DNA from: Hydrangea macrophylla | Taxonomy: Eukaryota > Streptophyta > Magnoliopsida > Cornales > Hydrangeaceae | Assembly (NCBI GenBank): GCA_033977485.1 | Contig: CM066988.1 | Location: 32,670,001-32,734,000, forward strand | Length of the DNA: 64,000 nt | Direction of reading: 5' to 3' | The notes under the pieces: model-generated | Databases searched by the model: none | What the model was told of the DNA's origin: nothing | The model's input: the letters and a program-made list of their open reading frames with translations, nothing else | Shown: in pieces, positions 1 to 13,400 of the stretch | Layout of the letters: every line of letters begins with the position of its first letter | Numbering within the stretch: the first letter of the stretch is position 1 | Made by a program: the position numbers and the translations under genes

Positions 1-330
1 GCCTTGATGCTATTGCTTTTTAGAACTGGATGTGGAGAAATTTGAGGTTGTTAAAGGCTGCGTCAATATTAAATTTTTTGTTTTTAAACAGCTGCATCAC
101 TAGTGAATTTTAGTAAACACCCTTAGCTAGAGCCTAGAGCTACCCACTTGAAACCAGATACATTAACTACCTCGTTGTGCTGATTCGGCATTCATACTCT
201 TTCTTAACTCCCTCCGAAAAATTAATGAAACAATTTCTGCATTTCCAAATAGACCAACAAATGTATGCAAGTAGGGAAAAAAACTCAGAAACAGAAGGAA
301 GTGGAGATTGTTGAAGCATAGAACCATATC
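1..330 (-). pseudogene. LINE-type RNase H (RVT_3) remnant
   Basis: On the minus strand, about 220-283 reads FFSLLAYICWSIWKCRNCF, like the Trp-rich 'WxIWKxRN' linker that lies between reverse transcriptase and RNase H in plant non-LTR retrotransposons. Further along in the coding direction, at about 64-90, another frame reads KKFNIDAAF, which fits the start of the RVT_3 RNase H domain (K-x-N-x-D-A-A-F, with the first catalytic Asp). Order and spacing fit a LINE C-terminus, but stops and frame changes separate the pieces and the window edge cuts off the rest. This is a decayed fragment. A host gene with a domesticated RVT_3 domain is the alternative. Confidence 0.45.
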
Positions 331-769
331 CTACGCCTTTTTTGCTCGGACATAATATAAGAGAAGTAGGTGTTGATCGGATGGGGTGCGAATACACATG
401 CTTTTAGGGTACATATATGACAGAAGGCAAATTTCAAGGTGTTTTGAGCCTTGATGCAGCTGCTGCAGCATTCTCATGTATGTTGTCTTTTTAGTTAAAA
501 TTATAAATAGATGTAGTAGAACTTCTGGTGATGCAATTTTCAAGGGCCGTAATTATTATTTTCAAAAGGTTGCTAAGGTACTTATTTATGCTATGGAAAC
601 CCTCTTCACATTGATTGTCAGATTATCTTAATAAAATAAAGAGGAAATTGGTGAAAAGGGTATTAAGACAAGCTAAATTGGAATAAAGGACACTGAATAA
701 AACAACTTGACTTTGATTCCTAATTTTTTTTTGGACCAAAACATCCTCATCTTCATCATCTAACATTAC
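331..769. other. intergenic, nothing recognised
   Basis: AT-rich sequence with only short spurious ORFs. I see no protein homology, tandem repeat or element end. Confidence 0.5.
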
Positions 770-1740
770 TATCAAACCCTAGCCACCATTGCCACTACCC
801 ATGCCAAGCCTTCGGCCACCACCACTTCCACCACCTGCGACCACCACTACCATCTCCGGCGACCTCCGACAACCTCCGGCGACCACCACTACACCTCCGG
901 CGATCATCCACCATTGACACCACCCATGTCTAACCTCCGGCCACCACCACTTCCACCTCCAGCGACCTCATAGGACTTCCGACGACCGCCACTAGCACCT
1001 CTGGCGACCATCACCTATCATCTCACCTTCATTCAACAATTCTGATCTTAAGAGAAATTTCTCTTAAGATCAGTCATATTAAGAGAAATTTCTCTTAAAA
1101 TCAGTGATCTTAAGAGAAATTTCTCTTAAGATCAGTTGGCCGTAGAGATTTGTTTCGGTGGTGGTGGTGGCCGGCGGCGGTGGTGGCAATGGAGGGGTAG
1201 GAGAGAGAGATGGTGGTGGTGGTGGTGGCTATAGAGGGGGAGGAGAGAGAAAGTTAGAGAGAGAAGAGAGTTGGTGGTAGTTGCGACGGCAACGGCGACG
1301 GTGACAATGGCTCCGGTGGTGGTGGTTGTGATGGTGGTGGCTATGGAGGGAGGAGGAGAGAAAGTTAAAGAGAGAAGAGAGATGGTGGTAGTGGTGGATA
1401 TGGAAAGGGAGGAGAGAGAAAGTTAGAGAGAGAAGAGAGTTGGTGGTAGTGGCGACAGCTCCGGTGAATGCTCAGGTGACGACGGCTCCGGTGGTGGCTC
1501 CGATGGTGATGGCTGTAATGGTGATGGCTATGGAGGGAGGAGGAGAGAAGATGGTGGTGGTGGTGGTGGCTATGGAGGGAGAGGTGAGAAGATGGTGGAG
1601 GGAGGAGGAGAAAAGATGGTGGCTATGGTGGTGGCGGTTGTGATGGTGGTGGAGGATAGAGAGATGGTGGTAGTGGTGGTGGCTATGGAGGGGAAGAGAG
1701 AGAAAGTTAGAGAGAGAAGAGAGATGATAGTAGTGGTCTC
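770..1740. repeat. CCA/GGT-rich low-complexity arms, possible fold-back element
   Basis: Positions 770-1010 are rich in CCACCA and CTCCGGCGAC. Positions 1145-1735 are rich in the complementary GGTGGTGG and GGCGACGG, mixed with GGAGAGAGAAAGTTAGAGAG units. The two blocks flank a palindrome cluster at 1042-1134, so the whole can be drawn as an imperfect hairpin with palindromes near the apex. The right block also looks locally duplicated: a unit with 'GGTGGTGGCTATGGAGGG' recurs several times between 1200 and 1700. ORFs here translate to V/A/M/G/E low complexity and are not credible genes. Confidence 0.6.
1042..1134. repeat. three tandem perfect palindromes
   Basis: The core TTAAGAGAAATTTCTCTTAA occurs three times (1047-1068 region, 1079-1098, 1109-1130 region). 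The first copy extends as a perfect 32-bp palindrome (1042-1073) and the third as a perfect 30-bp palindrome (1105-1134). The second has one arm altered. Spacing is about 31 bp. Each could form a cruciform or hairpin. No gene is adjacent. Confidence 0.85.
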
Positions 1741-1992
1741 TTAGGGTTCCATAGGCAATTTTGCCATTTAGAGTGAAATTTAAAATTTTATAGAACTAAG
1801 AGGGAAAGTTCAAATTTTAGAAGATTTTGGGAGGGAAAATTTTTTTAGAGTGTGTCCTTGTGTGGGTTTTTGATTATGGCTTGTACTTTAGTCCAACTTA
1901 GCCCAACCTTAGGGGCCTTACACCAAGGCTCCCTAAAATAAATATCATTTAATTAGTGTGTAAAATTAATGTTTTTAAACATCATTTTATGT
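1741..1992. other. intergenic, nothing recognised
   Basis: AT-rich stretch between the GGT-rich arm and the inverted-repeat element that begins near 1993. No feature supported. Confidence 0.5.
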
Positions 1993-3153
1993 AGGGTAAA
2001 TTATATTTTATCCCTTGTGGTTTGCCTCTGTTGTGACACCCGCTCCTGCGGTTTGTATTTACTATTGCTTTAGTATGCATAATCATGAGTTAATGTTAAT
2101 TGATATGTTGTGTGACACTTATTGGAGGTGGGATTAACCCACTAAGTTGATTATGAGTGTCCAATTGGGAACCCAGTTATGGCTAGTACAACGATTCTAA
2201 GTTGGGATATGTGTTGGTGGGTCTCAGTTGAGAGGGGACAATAATATGTGGAACACCTTATGTGCCTAAATGTTTATTAAGGCTTAAATGATTTATTATT
2301 TTATTGGTGGTAATATCATTTTGTTAGGTGGTGACCACTTTTGGGGTCAAATTGGGTACCTTTGTGAGTGCTTATTGAACACGTTACATAATTAGTAGGT
2401 TAATTAGCAACTTCATCTAATTATATGGGACCACTTATAGGACCCATGCGAGACATAGACAAATACTCATCTAGATTGGGGTAGTTAATTCATTAGTTAT
2501 AAAACTAGTTAGGGTTGTAAATAGGAATAACCAAGACAGGGAGGATTTAGTGATCAGTATAATTAGTACATATAGATGTAGATTACATTAGAAGACACTC
2601 ACGTCTTCTTCTTTTCCAATTTGACCGACTAGAGAGAGAGATTAGAGCGAGGGTTTTTGACACCACCTTTGACGACGGTTGACACGCCTAGCGACGTCGG
2701 TTTTTAAAATATGTTATATATTCGGACTCCTGTAGGTGAGTCTAATCTATTGGTACAAATTTTATTGAGTTTTGTGACAGTTTTTTTGCGACCCTTTTTG
2801 GGGTTTTAGCTCATAACTTGTAATTTATATATATGATTTGTACTTGGATCATAGTAGGACTCTAATCTTGTAACTAGGAGCGAAACCCAAGAGGTGAGTG
2901 ATGTTAATTTTGATAATTGGATGATTTTCTTGTTGTGTGTAATTGTGATGCCAAAGCATGCCTAATTTGCTTAATTTAACTTAATTAGTTTATTATTGGA
3001 CAAAATTCATGTGGCTAAATTAGACCCAATTTATTTGTGAAAGTATGGTGTAATAATTAATTGAGCATGTTGAGTTACCTATTTGGGTCAATGAAAATTG
3101 CTAGTTCTATACCACCATGAGATAATCTTTGTGGTGACGACCACGGTCTCCAG

Positions 3154-5931
3154 TGTCATGCCCCAACGTAGCATAAATATGGAAAGCATTTAATTTTCTT
3201 TATGGACCCGTAGGTCGCGATAGTTTGAAAGATCGATTCCTTCCCAAACGTCGAACCATACAATAATTAAATCAGAGTAAGAGTAATCAAGGCTTACAAA
3301 ATTTTTCTAAATTAATAAATATTACAACACGTGATCTACTAAAGGCATAACCCACCTTCCAAATAAAATAATATCTAATATCTATTACAGTCATCCTTAT
3401 TTCAAATTTATTTTAAAAACTTAAGATAGTAGCAAAATAGTTTCTTCTTCTCCGATATTCATAATCAATTCGTGTAGTCATACTGCTCTGACTGGTTATA
3501 ACCTAAAAAAACTAGACACGAATGTCCAGGGCGCATCAATGTCGTCAGCTTTAAGAAGCTGGCGAGTATTAAAAACATAGGTTTGAATGTAAAACATACT
3601 CAATTACTATTTTCCATATCACTATTCCATTATTCAACAGGTTAACAACATGGAAATGAATTCACTTATGAAACAGTAAGGGTGATATTATAATTCATCA
3701 AAAACATGTCGTGCATGAGACCCATACAACCATTCTCATCTCACCAACTCTTTTCTCTCGACAACACATCACCCCAACTCTCTCATTCTAGTATCTTTGA
3801 AACACTAAAATGATCACACTTTAGTACAGGGGTACCAGGGAGTGTCCAGTTTGCCTCAAACTTTAGTACGGGGTATCAGGGAGTGTCCAATGCCTCACAC
3901 TTTGACCATACCACGCATGTCAGGGAGTGTCCAGTAGGCCACACTTTAGCACTACCATGGGTGCCAAGGAATGTCCAAGTCGGCGTCACACATTTTAGCG
4001 CTACCATGGGCGCCAGGGAGTGTCCAGTTTTGTCACTGTCGCATTTCAAAGACACTCTAGCCGCAATATCGTAACATCACACTTTGGTACACCAATACCA
4101 GGGAGTGTCCATACACAATCTCAACCACATACTCTTTTCCACACTGACCACCACTCACCATGCATGTACAACTGACTCCACATGAATGACATGTGACTTA
4201 ATACAAAAATATAAAGTACTGGGAACGATATCCATGGATATATGAGAAGAAATCAAATTTTATATGAAACAAGTGAATTCATCAAAGAATACTTTAATAT
4301 GCTTTTATCGCTATTAGAACACAAGTGGGTCTATTTTGAAGCAATGCCGTAAAAAATGAGGTATACTTTTTGTGGGTGAATTACACATCAAAAGAAAGGT
4401 CTTTGAGTCTAGTTTCCAACGCTTCAAACGGTGTGCGTTTTCGAGTTTTCTAGAGGAAGTTATGACTGTTTTACTAAAAGTTGTCAGTGCTGAAAGATGC
4501 CAATCGACTGGTCAATATACCAATCGATTGGTCAGCAGTTTCTCCCCTGTTATGAATTTAAAGCCTATTTTTGACCCATTTTGAAATCCGAATGCAAACA
4601 TGACTCGTAATATATGGTTCTCTCTGTTTTTCGACAAGGATTATGAATATGTGATCGGATTTAACTAATTTCAATCGTAACTCTCTGATTTTACGAAAAA
4701 CCGTGAGGTGACAAAACTTCAATTCTAATATACTTTCTTATATGAACGAATTAGGCTCTAAAACTTTGAACATAACTTCTATGAACTGTAATCTACCGTT
4801 ACTATCTATCAAAAGGAATTTTGGTCAAGTTTTGAAAATCACCATTTTCAAGCTTCAAGCTTCCATGAAAAATCAACAATGGCAACTACACATAAGACTA
4901 ATACAAATAGCAACTAAAGTATAATTTACATTCTAAGTGAGTTTAAAATACTCACTATGGTAGAAGGTGTGTGTTTTATTAAGAAAGACAAGACCCAATA
5001 AGAGAATCAAATGGAGCTTGGCTATGGAATGAAGCTTCTCTCACTCTAAAAAAAATCTGTGTAATACTCTCTGTATAACTCTCTCTAATCTCTTTGTAAA
5101 TTCAGTTTGTTGAAATTGTGTAGAGTTTGTGAGAGAGTGAAGTGCATATATAGAAGCTACAAGGGTGAACTTGGGCTCCAAGTCCCTTTACACACACACA
5201 ACAAATTGGTTTAGATTAATAATTTCTAATAACTCACAATATGCACAGCTCATATGTATATAGATTCTACACAGATGATACATACGTATACACACCTTCA
5301 CAACTTGAAAGGGTAGTTTAGCTTAATAGGGGCCAAGGATCAAGTGTTTGGGAAAGAGCTTAAGGCCTTATCACAACACCCACAAAATAAGCATAGCCAA
5401 ACAAGACACACACAAATTGCCTAGGAATCACTTATATTGTTTGGGAAAACAACTTATGGCATAAGGTTAACACATGAGCCAAAAGCATTCCCAAACAAAG
5501 CCTAACCAATCATTACTTGCCTTAAATGGAAATAAAGAAAGTGTCAAATCTTGCTTTACGAAGATTCCAAACTCTGTGGAATCCCAGCGCGACGCGGACA
5601 GTTTTGAACATAAACTGGTATTTTCGTGACGCGGTGATCACCACATAAATACAGAAAATTTATTTTAACGTGAGAAACAATTTTTCGATTTTATTAAAAT
5701 ACTGTTTCAATCAGAAATAAATATTTTCGCCATTTTGAAATATAAATTTGAAATTCAACACAGGTATCACTAAGTTTATAAAATTGTAGTTTTGACCCCA
5801 AAAAGAATTTTGACATGAGATAAAACAAGAAATAAAGTTTAGAACATGAGAATTGAAAATAAAACCAGTAATATGGATTAAATGTGGAAATGTGGAATTA
5901 AAATAATTAAATGAAAATATAGGTTGTTACA
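3154..5931 (-). mobile_element. solo LTR B (gypsy, Tekay-like), nested in LTR A
   Basis: On the plus strand it begins TGTCATGCCCCAACG and ends GGTTGTTACA, i.e. minus-strand TGTAACAACC...GGGGCATGACA. It is flanked by TCCAG (3149-3153) and GCCAG (5932-5936), a 4/5 match, and removal rejoins LTR A as 'GGTCTCCAGAGGCC'. At 2778 bp without coding sequence or primer binding site it fits a solo LTR in reverse orientation. Its ends match in type those of the Tekay element at 22746-36340 and solo LTR C. Confidence 0.75.
3795..4120. repeat. degenerate tandem repeat in solo LTR B
   Basis: The phrase 'CCAGGGAGTGTCCA' or a close variant recurs about six times at roughly 50-75-bp intervals, usually after 'CACACTTTAG...TACCATGGG'. 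A small ORF here (3883-4074) simply reflects the repeat. Confidence 0.7.
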
Positions 5932-7415
5932 GCCAGAGGCCTATGGGACCACACGTGTGAGGGTGTGGGTCATGACTAGTCACGTGGGCTTAGGGAGTGG
6001 AGCCGCGGGCTAGCTAGTAGTGGTGGGAGTGAACTAGTAATTGCCAGAGACTATAGTTCTTTGTAATATGTTGAATTGAGTGTGTTTATTATCCGTGTTC
6101 ATGATTGGCATTGCTCACAAGCATATAACTTATATATTGTAGTGGTTATTGAATAACTATCGTAGGTGATCGTGGCGAAAAAACGGGGAAGTGAACTGGG
6201 GTTGATATGGCAAGCTCATGGACTTTGGGAGTAGTTGTAGATTTGCTCATAGTTACTTGTTTTAAACTTTTAACTAGAAACTTGTAAATGGTTGTAAATG
6301 GTTTTAATTAATGGTGTTTGTTGTAACTTAGTTAGCCAAACTCATGTAATATTCCTAGTTTAACTTCATGTTGTAGAGGAATCCCTAGATTGTGAAACAA
6401 GAATCTAGTAGCTTTAGTGTTTGTAATATATAGGTTTGGTGGTTAAATATTTATGTATTGAGGTTGGGTTAGTTTGGGACGTTTGATTCTGTAAATTATT
6501 CATTGGGTTTGGTTGGTAAATGATTATAGTATGTATCTTTCCTAAAGTGCTTTTAAACTCTTTCTTGGACTTTGGGAGCTCATGATTATGATTTGGGAAT
6601 GTTAAATGAGAATTTACTACTTGTTAAAACAGGGCAATTAGTTGATAAAACTCTAAGACGGGCTTTTGTCCGATTGATTTTCAACGTTTATAATTCAAAC
6701 TTTTTGTTTAGAGAGGGTCTCTCGAGACTCCTCTGAACCTTTGGAAAAGAAAGTTTTGAAATAATCTATTATTTGATGAGCTTCTTTAGTTTAAGCTTAT
6801 TTAAACTTATTTTTGGAACTTTAACGACTAGTGTTGAGGCTTAGTGGCGTGCCACGTGTACTAGGATCATATGGGTGGTTCTGGGGCATGACATCTGTGG
6901 CACTTTACCCCCTTGTAGTTTAAAATGTAACACATAACCCCCCCTGTGGTTTGCCTCTGTGGCACTTTACCCCCCTGTAGTACTTTACCCCCCTGTAGTT
7001 TGGAATGTAACACATAACCCCCCTATGGTTTGCCTTTGTGGCACTTTACCCCCTATAGCCAAAACAATTGTTTAAATGACCAAAATGACATCTTATTCTT
7101 TACCACTCTAATTACCTGTTACACACACATATGATTGAAAAAAACCAGAGCAATGAAGTCAATGAAAAAACCAGACAGTTCTACAAAGAGAAAATAAGAG
7201 TCTCACCCATGTATAATGTACTACTTTATTGGAAAAGCAGTCAAAAATCTATTCAAAATTCAAAATAAAAAAGAAAAATTACTGTATGCTTTGAAATATT
7301 ATTTCATAACTATAAATTTAATAGTTTAAAATTTTTAGTAGAATCACTGCTCTCTAGTTTTTTTCAATTGACCTCCTTGCTCTGGATTTTTCTATCATCT
7401 GTATGTGTAACATGT

Positions 7416-10410
7416 TGTAGACACCCCGATTTTGACCAAACGTCGAGTTAAGGGGAGTACTACCTCTAAGATCCGATGATGACAAGCGACTTCCAAAGGT
7501 GATTCAAACTCTTTGAAAGACTCTCTAACCTAAACAAAAAGCAAAAAAGAAAGAAAGAGGAGAATTGAGGCAAAATGGCACTTAGGCAGATTTGCGACAG
7601 TCACGGGTTGCCTTGGCGGCACTCCATAACAGCTGGAACGACATTCAGGGAGAGCTGCACTGGCATCCATTAACTGCCATTAAAATGTTTTAAGTGCCGC
7701 AAAATTTGAAAATTCTGAAAAGACGTTAGTCCATGGAGTTGTACGCGGCATTCCATGAGTGCCGTTGCGGCATTCAAAGAATGCCTCGCCGGCATTCACT
7801 GAGTGCCGTTTCGGCATTCAGCGAGTGCTGTTTCCATCTCCAGGGAGTGCCGCATTTTTGTGACAGTTTGTCCAAAAGTAGGTCGGTTTATACCATCAAA
7901 AGGCGCCGTGAATTAGGGTTTTGGCTGCGAATTTCCCAAAATGATCCCTTAATGATTGCCTATATGTAGAAGGTGTATATCCCATTATTAAATGATGGAA
8001 TATTAGAATGTTAGCATCCTAATATTGATTCTCCTTCAAAATTTTCTAAATAGAGAAAGAGTAGTAGAGTTGGAAGAAGAGTTTGATCATCACTTGGAAG
8101 GTCTTAAAGAAGCCAAGAAGTTGAGGATACTTAGAGGAAAAACTCTAAACTAATTAGTTTATTAATAGCTCAATCACAATATTTAGATACCTACGACCTT
8201 TTACACATTTTCAAAACCTCTCTTCTCACCTCATTTCATCACACACCACATATATATTGTGATTGAGCTTTCATCTCATTAGTTTGGATCAAAATGGTTT
8301 AGTGTCTAAAGCTCAAATAAATCTTGAAATAAAACCTTGGTCCATTTTCTTTGATTATGTTTATTTCCTAGATTCATGAGACTTTCAATGCCTTACTTGA
8401 ATCTTTGTGTTTAGAATCCCTCAATATTCTCATGAACTTATGATTCATGAAGGGATTGAGGTTGATTTTAGTATGTTGAGTCAATGAGTCCAAACTTCAT
8501 TTATAGTTTGAGCTTATTATTCTTAGGTTTTGTGAAGCTCTTCATACTTCATTAAAATCTACATGTGTGTGTCTTTAGCCTCTAATGACCAACAAATGGT
8601 AGGAGAAGTAGCTTAGTTTAAGTCCATCTCTATGGCTTAGGCTAATCCTTTTCTTAGGTTTTGTGAAGCTCTTCATACTTCATTAAAATCTACATGTGTG
8701 TATCTTTAGGCTCCAATGACCATCAAGTGGTAGGAGTAATAATATGAATCTAAGCTTTTGTCCATAAGTTTGAGTTCATTGTTTTGGAATTTTGTGAAGT
8801 TCATTTCATACTTCATCAAAATCTACAAACATGTATGTCTTTAGTCTCCAATGACCATCAAATGGTAGGAGAAGTAGTTTGGATTAAGCCTAACTTCATG
8901 GTTTAGTAGTTGGAATTAACTAACTAAGTTGAACTTGAACAAACGGTACAGTGAATTTAATGACCACCTTTGATCAAGGATTTTTAGTTCAATATCAAAC
9001 TGTTGGAATTGAATGAAACCAACGGGAAAGTGTTTATAACTCAAAGTTCTACCACTGCAATTTTTGTTTTAAGGAAGTTTCATGTTTAGGGTGGTTTAGT
9101 CAAGGGTTTTGTAGAGCAACTACAATCTGTCCAGAGTTTCAGAACAGTATTACTCTTTTTGAAATAAGCAGATCAGAACCTTAATCAAGTGTTCTTGGCC
9201 CAAAATAAATTTTTCTAGATAGTCTAATGTGTTAGGAAGCTACCCTAAAAAGACCAAAGCATTGCTGATTTTTTTACTATTTTAAAAAAATCATACAAAA
9301 ACTCTGGACAGAGAGTTGTAAGTCCCTGAGTAATGTCTAGCGTTTGTCTAATTCCCAGAGATCTAACCGTCGAAACTTTAATTTTCTTTTTGGGATAGAA
9401 ACTAGTCACATAGAGGCATCTTGTGTCCTAAAATCATCAGGATCAAACCACATGAAGCATGCTTTTTATTTCTTTAAGGTTCTGATATGCTCTCAGCAAT
9501 TTTCAGAACTCTGTCATGATTTTGATATATCTTGCAAACAATTGTCTCAATGATCTTTCCATGGCCTAAGGCTTAAACTATATGTTGGTAGTGATTAGTT
9601 AAGCTTAAAACTAGAGGCTTAATGATCTAAATCAATGAAGTGTTCATAGCTTTATTTCATTCATACTCATGTGTTCATGTGCACTCATTTATGTAGATTG
9701 ATACTTGTAAATAGAATTCACCTTGTGTTAGGATTCGTTACTTACGAGTTCAGTGATGTGTTTTGTTTAAAATATGTCGACTAACCCTTTGTTTTGTAGC
9801 GCTATCAAGGTATGATTTCTTGAACTCCTCTTTAGTTTATTTTAATTTCTTGATTTTTATTGATTTTTCGACCCCATGAACGACACCTTAGAAATAAGTC
9901 TTGCTTTATTTGTATATTCGAATTAGAGACTCTCTTTATAGGATTTTCTTGCATTCGTATGCATTGCACATTTAATATTCGTGGCATGGATGCCGGGTGA
10001 GTTCTATAGTTCCATATTTGCATACCATATTGCTTGCTACTTGAATTATGTGGTTTTTGAATGATATTTTATCACTTTCAATCTTACACCCTTTAGAGAT
10101 GCTTTTGTAATGTATATTTATACATATGTATTAGTTGAGGACATGCTTAGATTACTAATTTGATTAAAAAGATGTTAAGTAGAGGCCTATCACGAGATAG
10201 GATGAGAGGGGGTGTTTTAGTCCGACGGACTCCTTCCCCTCTCATTCCATAATCTTCGGACCTAGAAAATCTCTGGTTTCTTTAAAGATCAGTTAGCTTT
10301 AAAATGGTTTCTTAATTTTCCTTTTAAAATTAAGTGGCGACTCTTGGTATGAAATTTGGAAAATGTTTTAGAACTAAAAAGCTGTGGTTAAGAAAAATGC
10401 GGTATCCACA
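7416..10410 (+). repeat. 5' LTR of non-autonomous Ogre-like element
   Basis: 2995 bp, TGTAGACACC...GGTATCCACA. It contains short repeats of 'GAGTGCCGTTTCGGCATTCA' type at 7600-7850 and three tandem copies of a unit of about 115-135 bp at about 8520-8880 ('GTGAAGCTCTTCATACTTCA'). Both features also occur in the 3' LTR. The 3' LTR lacks roughly 40 bp present here near 8306-8350, and scattered substitutions separate the two. Confidence 0.85.
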
Positions 10411-10413
10411 ATC

Positions 10414-10440
10414 TGTCGACTCTGCTGGGGATCGAACCCA
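10414..10440 (+). other. primer binding site of Ogre-like element
   Basis: TGTCGACTCTGCTGGGGATC followed by GAACCCA. The reverse complement reads as a tRNA 3' end: the T-loop word GGTTCGATCCCC and then the acceptor stem. It lies 3 nt after the LTR end. Ogre/Tat elements are known to use tRNA-Arg. The base next to the CCA-complement is T instead of the G seen in the sister site at 39811. Confidence 0.7.
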
Positions 10441-13400
10441 GAATCTTTGGTTTCGCAGAACAGAAATTTTTGATTTTGGGTTTACTCGAGGATTAGACTT
10501 GAAAGCATCCTTTGAATCAAAATACTAATTTTTGTGTGTCTGTTGCATTACACTTGCATGTTTAGCCAGTCGATTGCATGGAACTATGACCTTGGAGACT
10601 CGGGGCAACCCGGTCAAGTTATCATGGGACTGTGTAATCACCCTTGATCTCGTACCATGTGTTGGTATATGAAGCATCCTATCGGATGCGTGTCAAGGGT
10701 CCCTTATTTGACCAAAACCCGGCCTTTGCATGATAGCTTCTGTAGAACCTTTAAAAGTTAAGAAATTAATTCTTGGTTAAGATTATGTGCTAGGGAGTTT
10801 TGTATGCCCGAAAGGGATTACTTGAGATGATGACGATATTTGCTTGATGAAATATCTGTAACCTCTTAATCACTTTTGAGCAATTCCTCATCATGTCTTA
10901 TGACATTTGAGAGCATGCCGAATCTTGATTATAAGATTGCATTTCTTATATCATGTTTAGCTAAGCATCATTGACCTTGTATGTATCCAAATTCATGAAA
11001 AGTACGGTGATAATTCGATCATGTGATCTTTCTACCCAAAGAATTTTAAATCCATCTTTGAAAGCAAAATAGATTTTTGCCATATTTTTTTAAAGTTTTC
11101 AATCGCTCTTTCAAAAATATTTGGAGTTCAGCTTTTTAAGATTCCAAGTCAACCTTTGTTGAGGTATATTTTCACATTCTCATCTTCGAAGGGAGAACCC
11201 AAAATTCTCGGGAGTTATGTTTGAAAAGTTTCACCAACTAAAGAAATGTTTTTTTCATATGAATTTCAAAACAAAGTTTCAACCCAATCATCTTTTGTTG
11301 AGAAATGTTTTTTTGCCTTCAAAGGAAAAATCTAAAATTCTTGAGAATTTGAAAGATCCCATCATCTAGAGAAATGCTTTTCAAATGAATTTCGAAAATT
11401 TTAAAAATTTTCAATCTCTGAAGGGGTAATGAGGATCACAATGAAAAGAGAAATCGGCACACTTGACATGAATGAGGATTTATGTGACTATGTGACTTAT
11501 GTGTTAGGGTTAGGATTTTCTCTTCTTTTTGCATATAGATTAGGCACACACACACACACACACACATGCATTGCATCCATGTGACATATGAACCATTCAT
11601 GAACATGTTACTAAGCATTTGCAAAAGAACATGTGAAAATAATAACAAAGTGAAAATTCCTTTGGAATTAATCAAAATTGATTAAAAACAAAACATGACT
11701 GTAGGCAAGATAGCATCAAACCCAGAACAGTTTGGGTTAGTAGTGCAAGCGTGAGATTAGTTAGAAGAGAAAAGATAATGAAAAGGAATATATTGAGGTT
11801 GATTAGTTTGTGCAGTCTAATGATTGGAAGAAGAGCCACTTAACTGAGAACTTGGTCATAGGGACGGATAATGTTTCCGCAAACACGGGTGGCGAACCCG
11901 AAGGTTCAAATGGTGCTAGTGAGGTGATAGTGTTTGTGGATGCTCTTGGAAATCCATTAAATTGAAAATATCCGTGACACTCCAACTGAGACCAAATCAA
12001 GTCTAGTCCATGATCTAGTCGTGTTAAGTTGGAGTCAAGTGTCAATGCCAAGTTGCATTTTGTCAGTCTTCCATCGAGTATTATTGTCAAGTTTTTATCG
12101 AGTCAATCGAGTTAGGCGGTGTAATCCATTGCTAGTTGAATAAATTCCCTTTCTGCTTGATTCAATGTGCCAAGTCGTGAATGTATGGATAATTAAGCCA
12201 AGAAAAAGGGAAAGAAGAAAGAAAAAAAATCACTTTTTCAAATAATCATAGAAACACTCTGTTAATAAATCTTTGCATTGAAAAGGATCCCCAATTGATC
12301 AAAGCGAATTCTGTGCCAAATCCAAGGAGGATTAGAGAATTGATTAGCTTAACTTTAAGAATTTATAGATGCTCTTGCTCAATCTTGAAAAGATGAACTT
12401 GGGACTTCGTGGACCTTGCTTGCCATCTCCTAAAAGATGAGCCCAACCAGTCCATAGCCATAAACTTTGTCCTTGATGGTAGCCAGACATTTTAAATGAA
12501 CTTCTTCTTCAAAAAAAAAAAAACAGAAGAATAGAAAAAGAAAAAGAAAAAGACAAAGAAAAGGAAAAAGAAAAATGAGCTCGCTAGGATGAAAACCCGA
12601 AAGGGCGCCTAGGCAAAAGTTAAAGCAAAAATAAAATGCGTGTTGATTTCAAAAATCCCAATCCTAGCCAGCCAAAATCATGGAGAGAATAAGAGATAGT
12701 AAGGAAGAGAAAGGAAAGGAAAGAGAAAAGAAAGGCAGAGAATAGATAAGATTGAGAATTCTTGAGCACTTCAAAGTAGATCATTGGCACATGAACTATC
12801 TCAAGACTTTGTGTTGATCTAAAGAAATTGGAAATAAAAAGAGAGATTGGAAAGTATCAATTAAGCTCACAATTTTGTGAGAGGCTCAATGGCTAAGAGG
12901 GCATAAAACAATGCAAAGATATCTTTGAGAAAAATAAAGAGTGATTTGGAGGGCTGATATAGCTTTGTGAATATGATAGAGTATGAATAAAACATGATGA
13001 GAGTTGTAAAGATTAACTGGCTAGTGAAAAGGTTAAAGAATCAATCGTCAAATAAAAAAAAGAAGAAAAGAAAAGAGAAAAGAGAATAAAGGAAAAAGTG
13101 ATTCATCATGCTATACAAGGGCTACCACAAGTGAAATGAACTCCCTACACTCAAATGGCAACATGGCTTGAAAAGCCCTCCAATTCTTGAAGCCTAATTC
13201 TTTCAAGACATCCAAAGTACTTGAACTATGCTCGACCTTATTCCGACTCGGGGATACGTAGGCAACCTATCTGGTTCGGTCACCACCATCGTCATAATAT
13301 GGTGTGCTCTTTCAGGCCTTGGCCATATTACCTTGGACCTGATTCCTATTTGGGGATAAGTTGAATCCTTTGCGCATATGGTTATGTTCTTTTAAAACTA

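Larger units (their letters stand above)
2032..6893 (+). mobile_element. solo LTR A (gypsy, Tekay-like), interrupted
   Basis: It begins TGTGACACCC and ends GGGGCATGACA, the terminal pattern common in Tekay-type chromovirus LTRs. A 5-bp duplication TCTGT flanks it (2027-2031 and 6894-6898). Removing it restores the phrase 'TTTGCCTCTGTGGCACTTTA' of the host inverted repeat. Without the nested solo LTR at 3154-5931 it is about 2.08 kb. There is no gag/pol, so it is best read as a solo LTR left by LTR-LTR recombination. Confidence 0.75.

Noticed and set aside
1440..1643. Plus-strand ORF rich in V, A, M and E
   Set aside because: Low-complexity GGTGGT/GGAGAG sequence without homology or start context.
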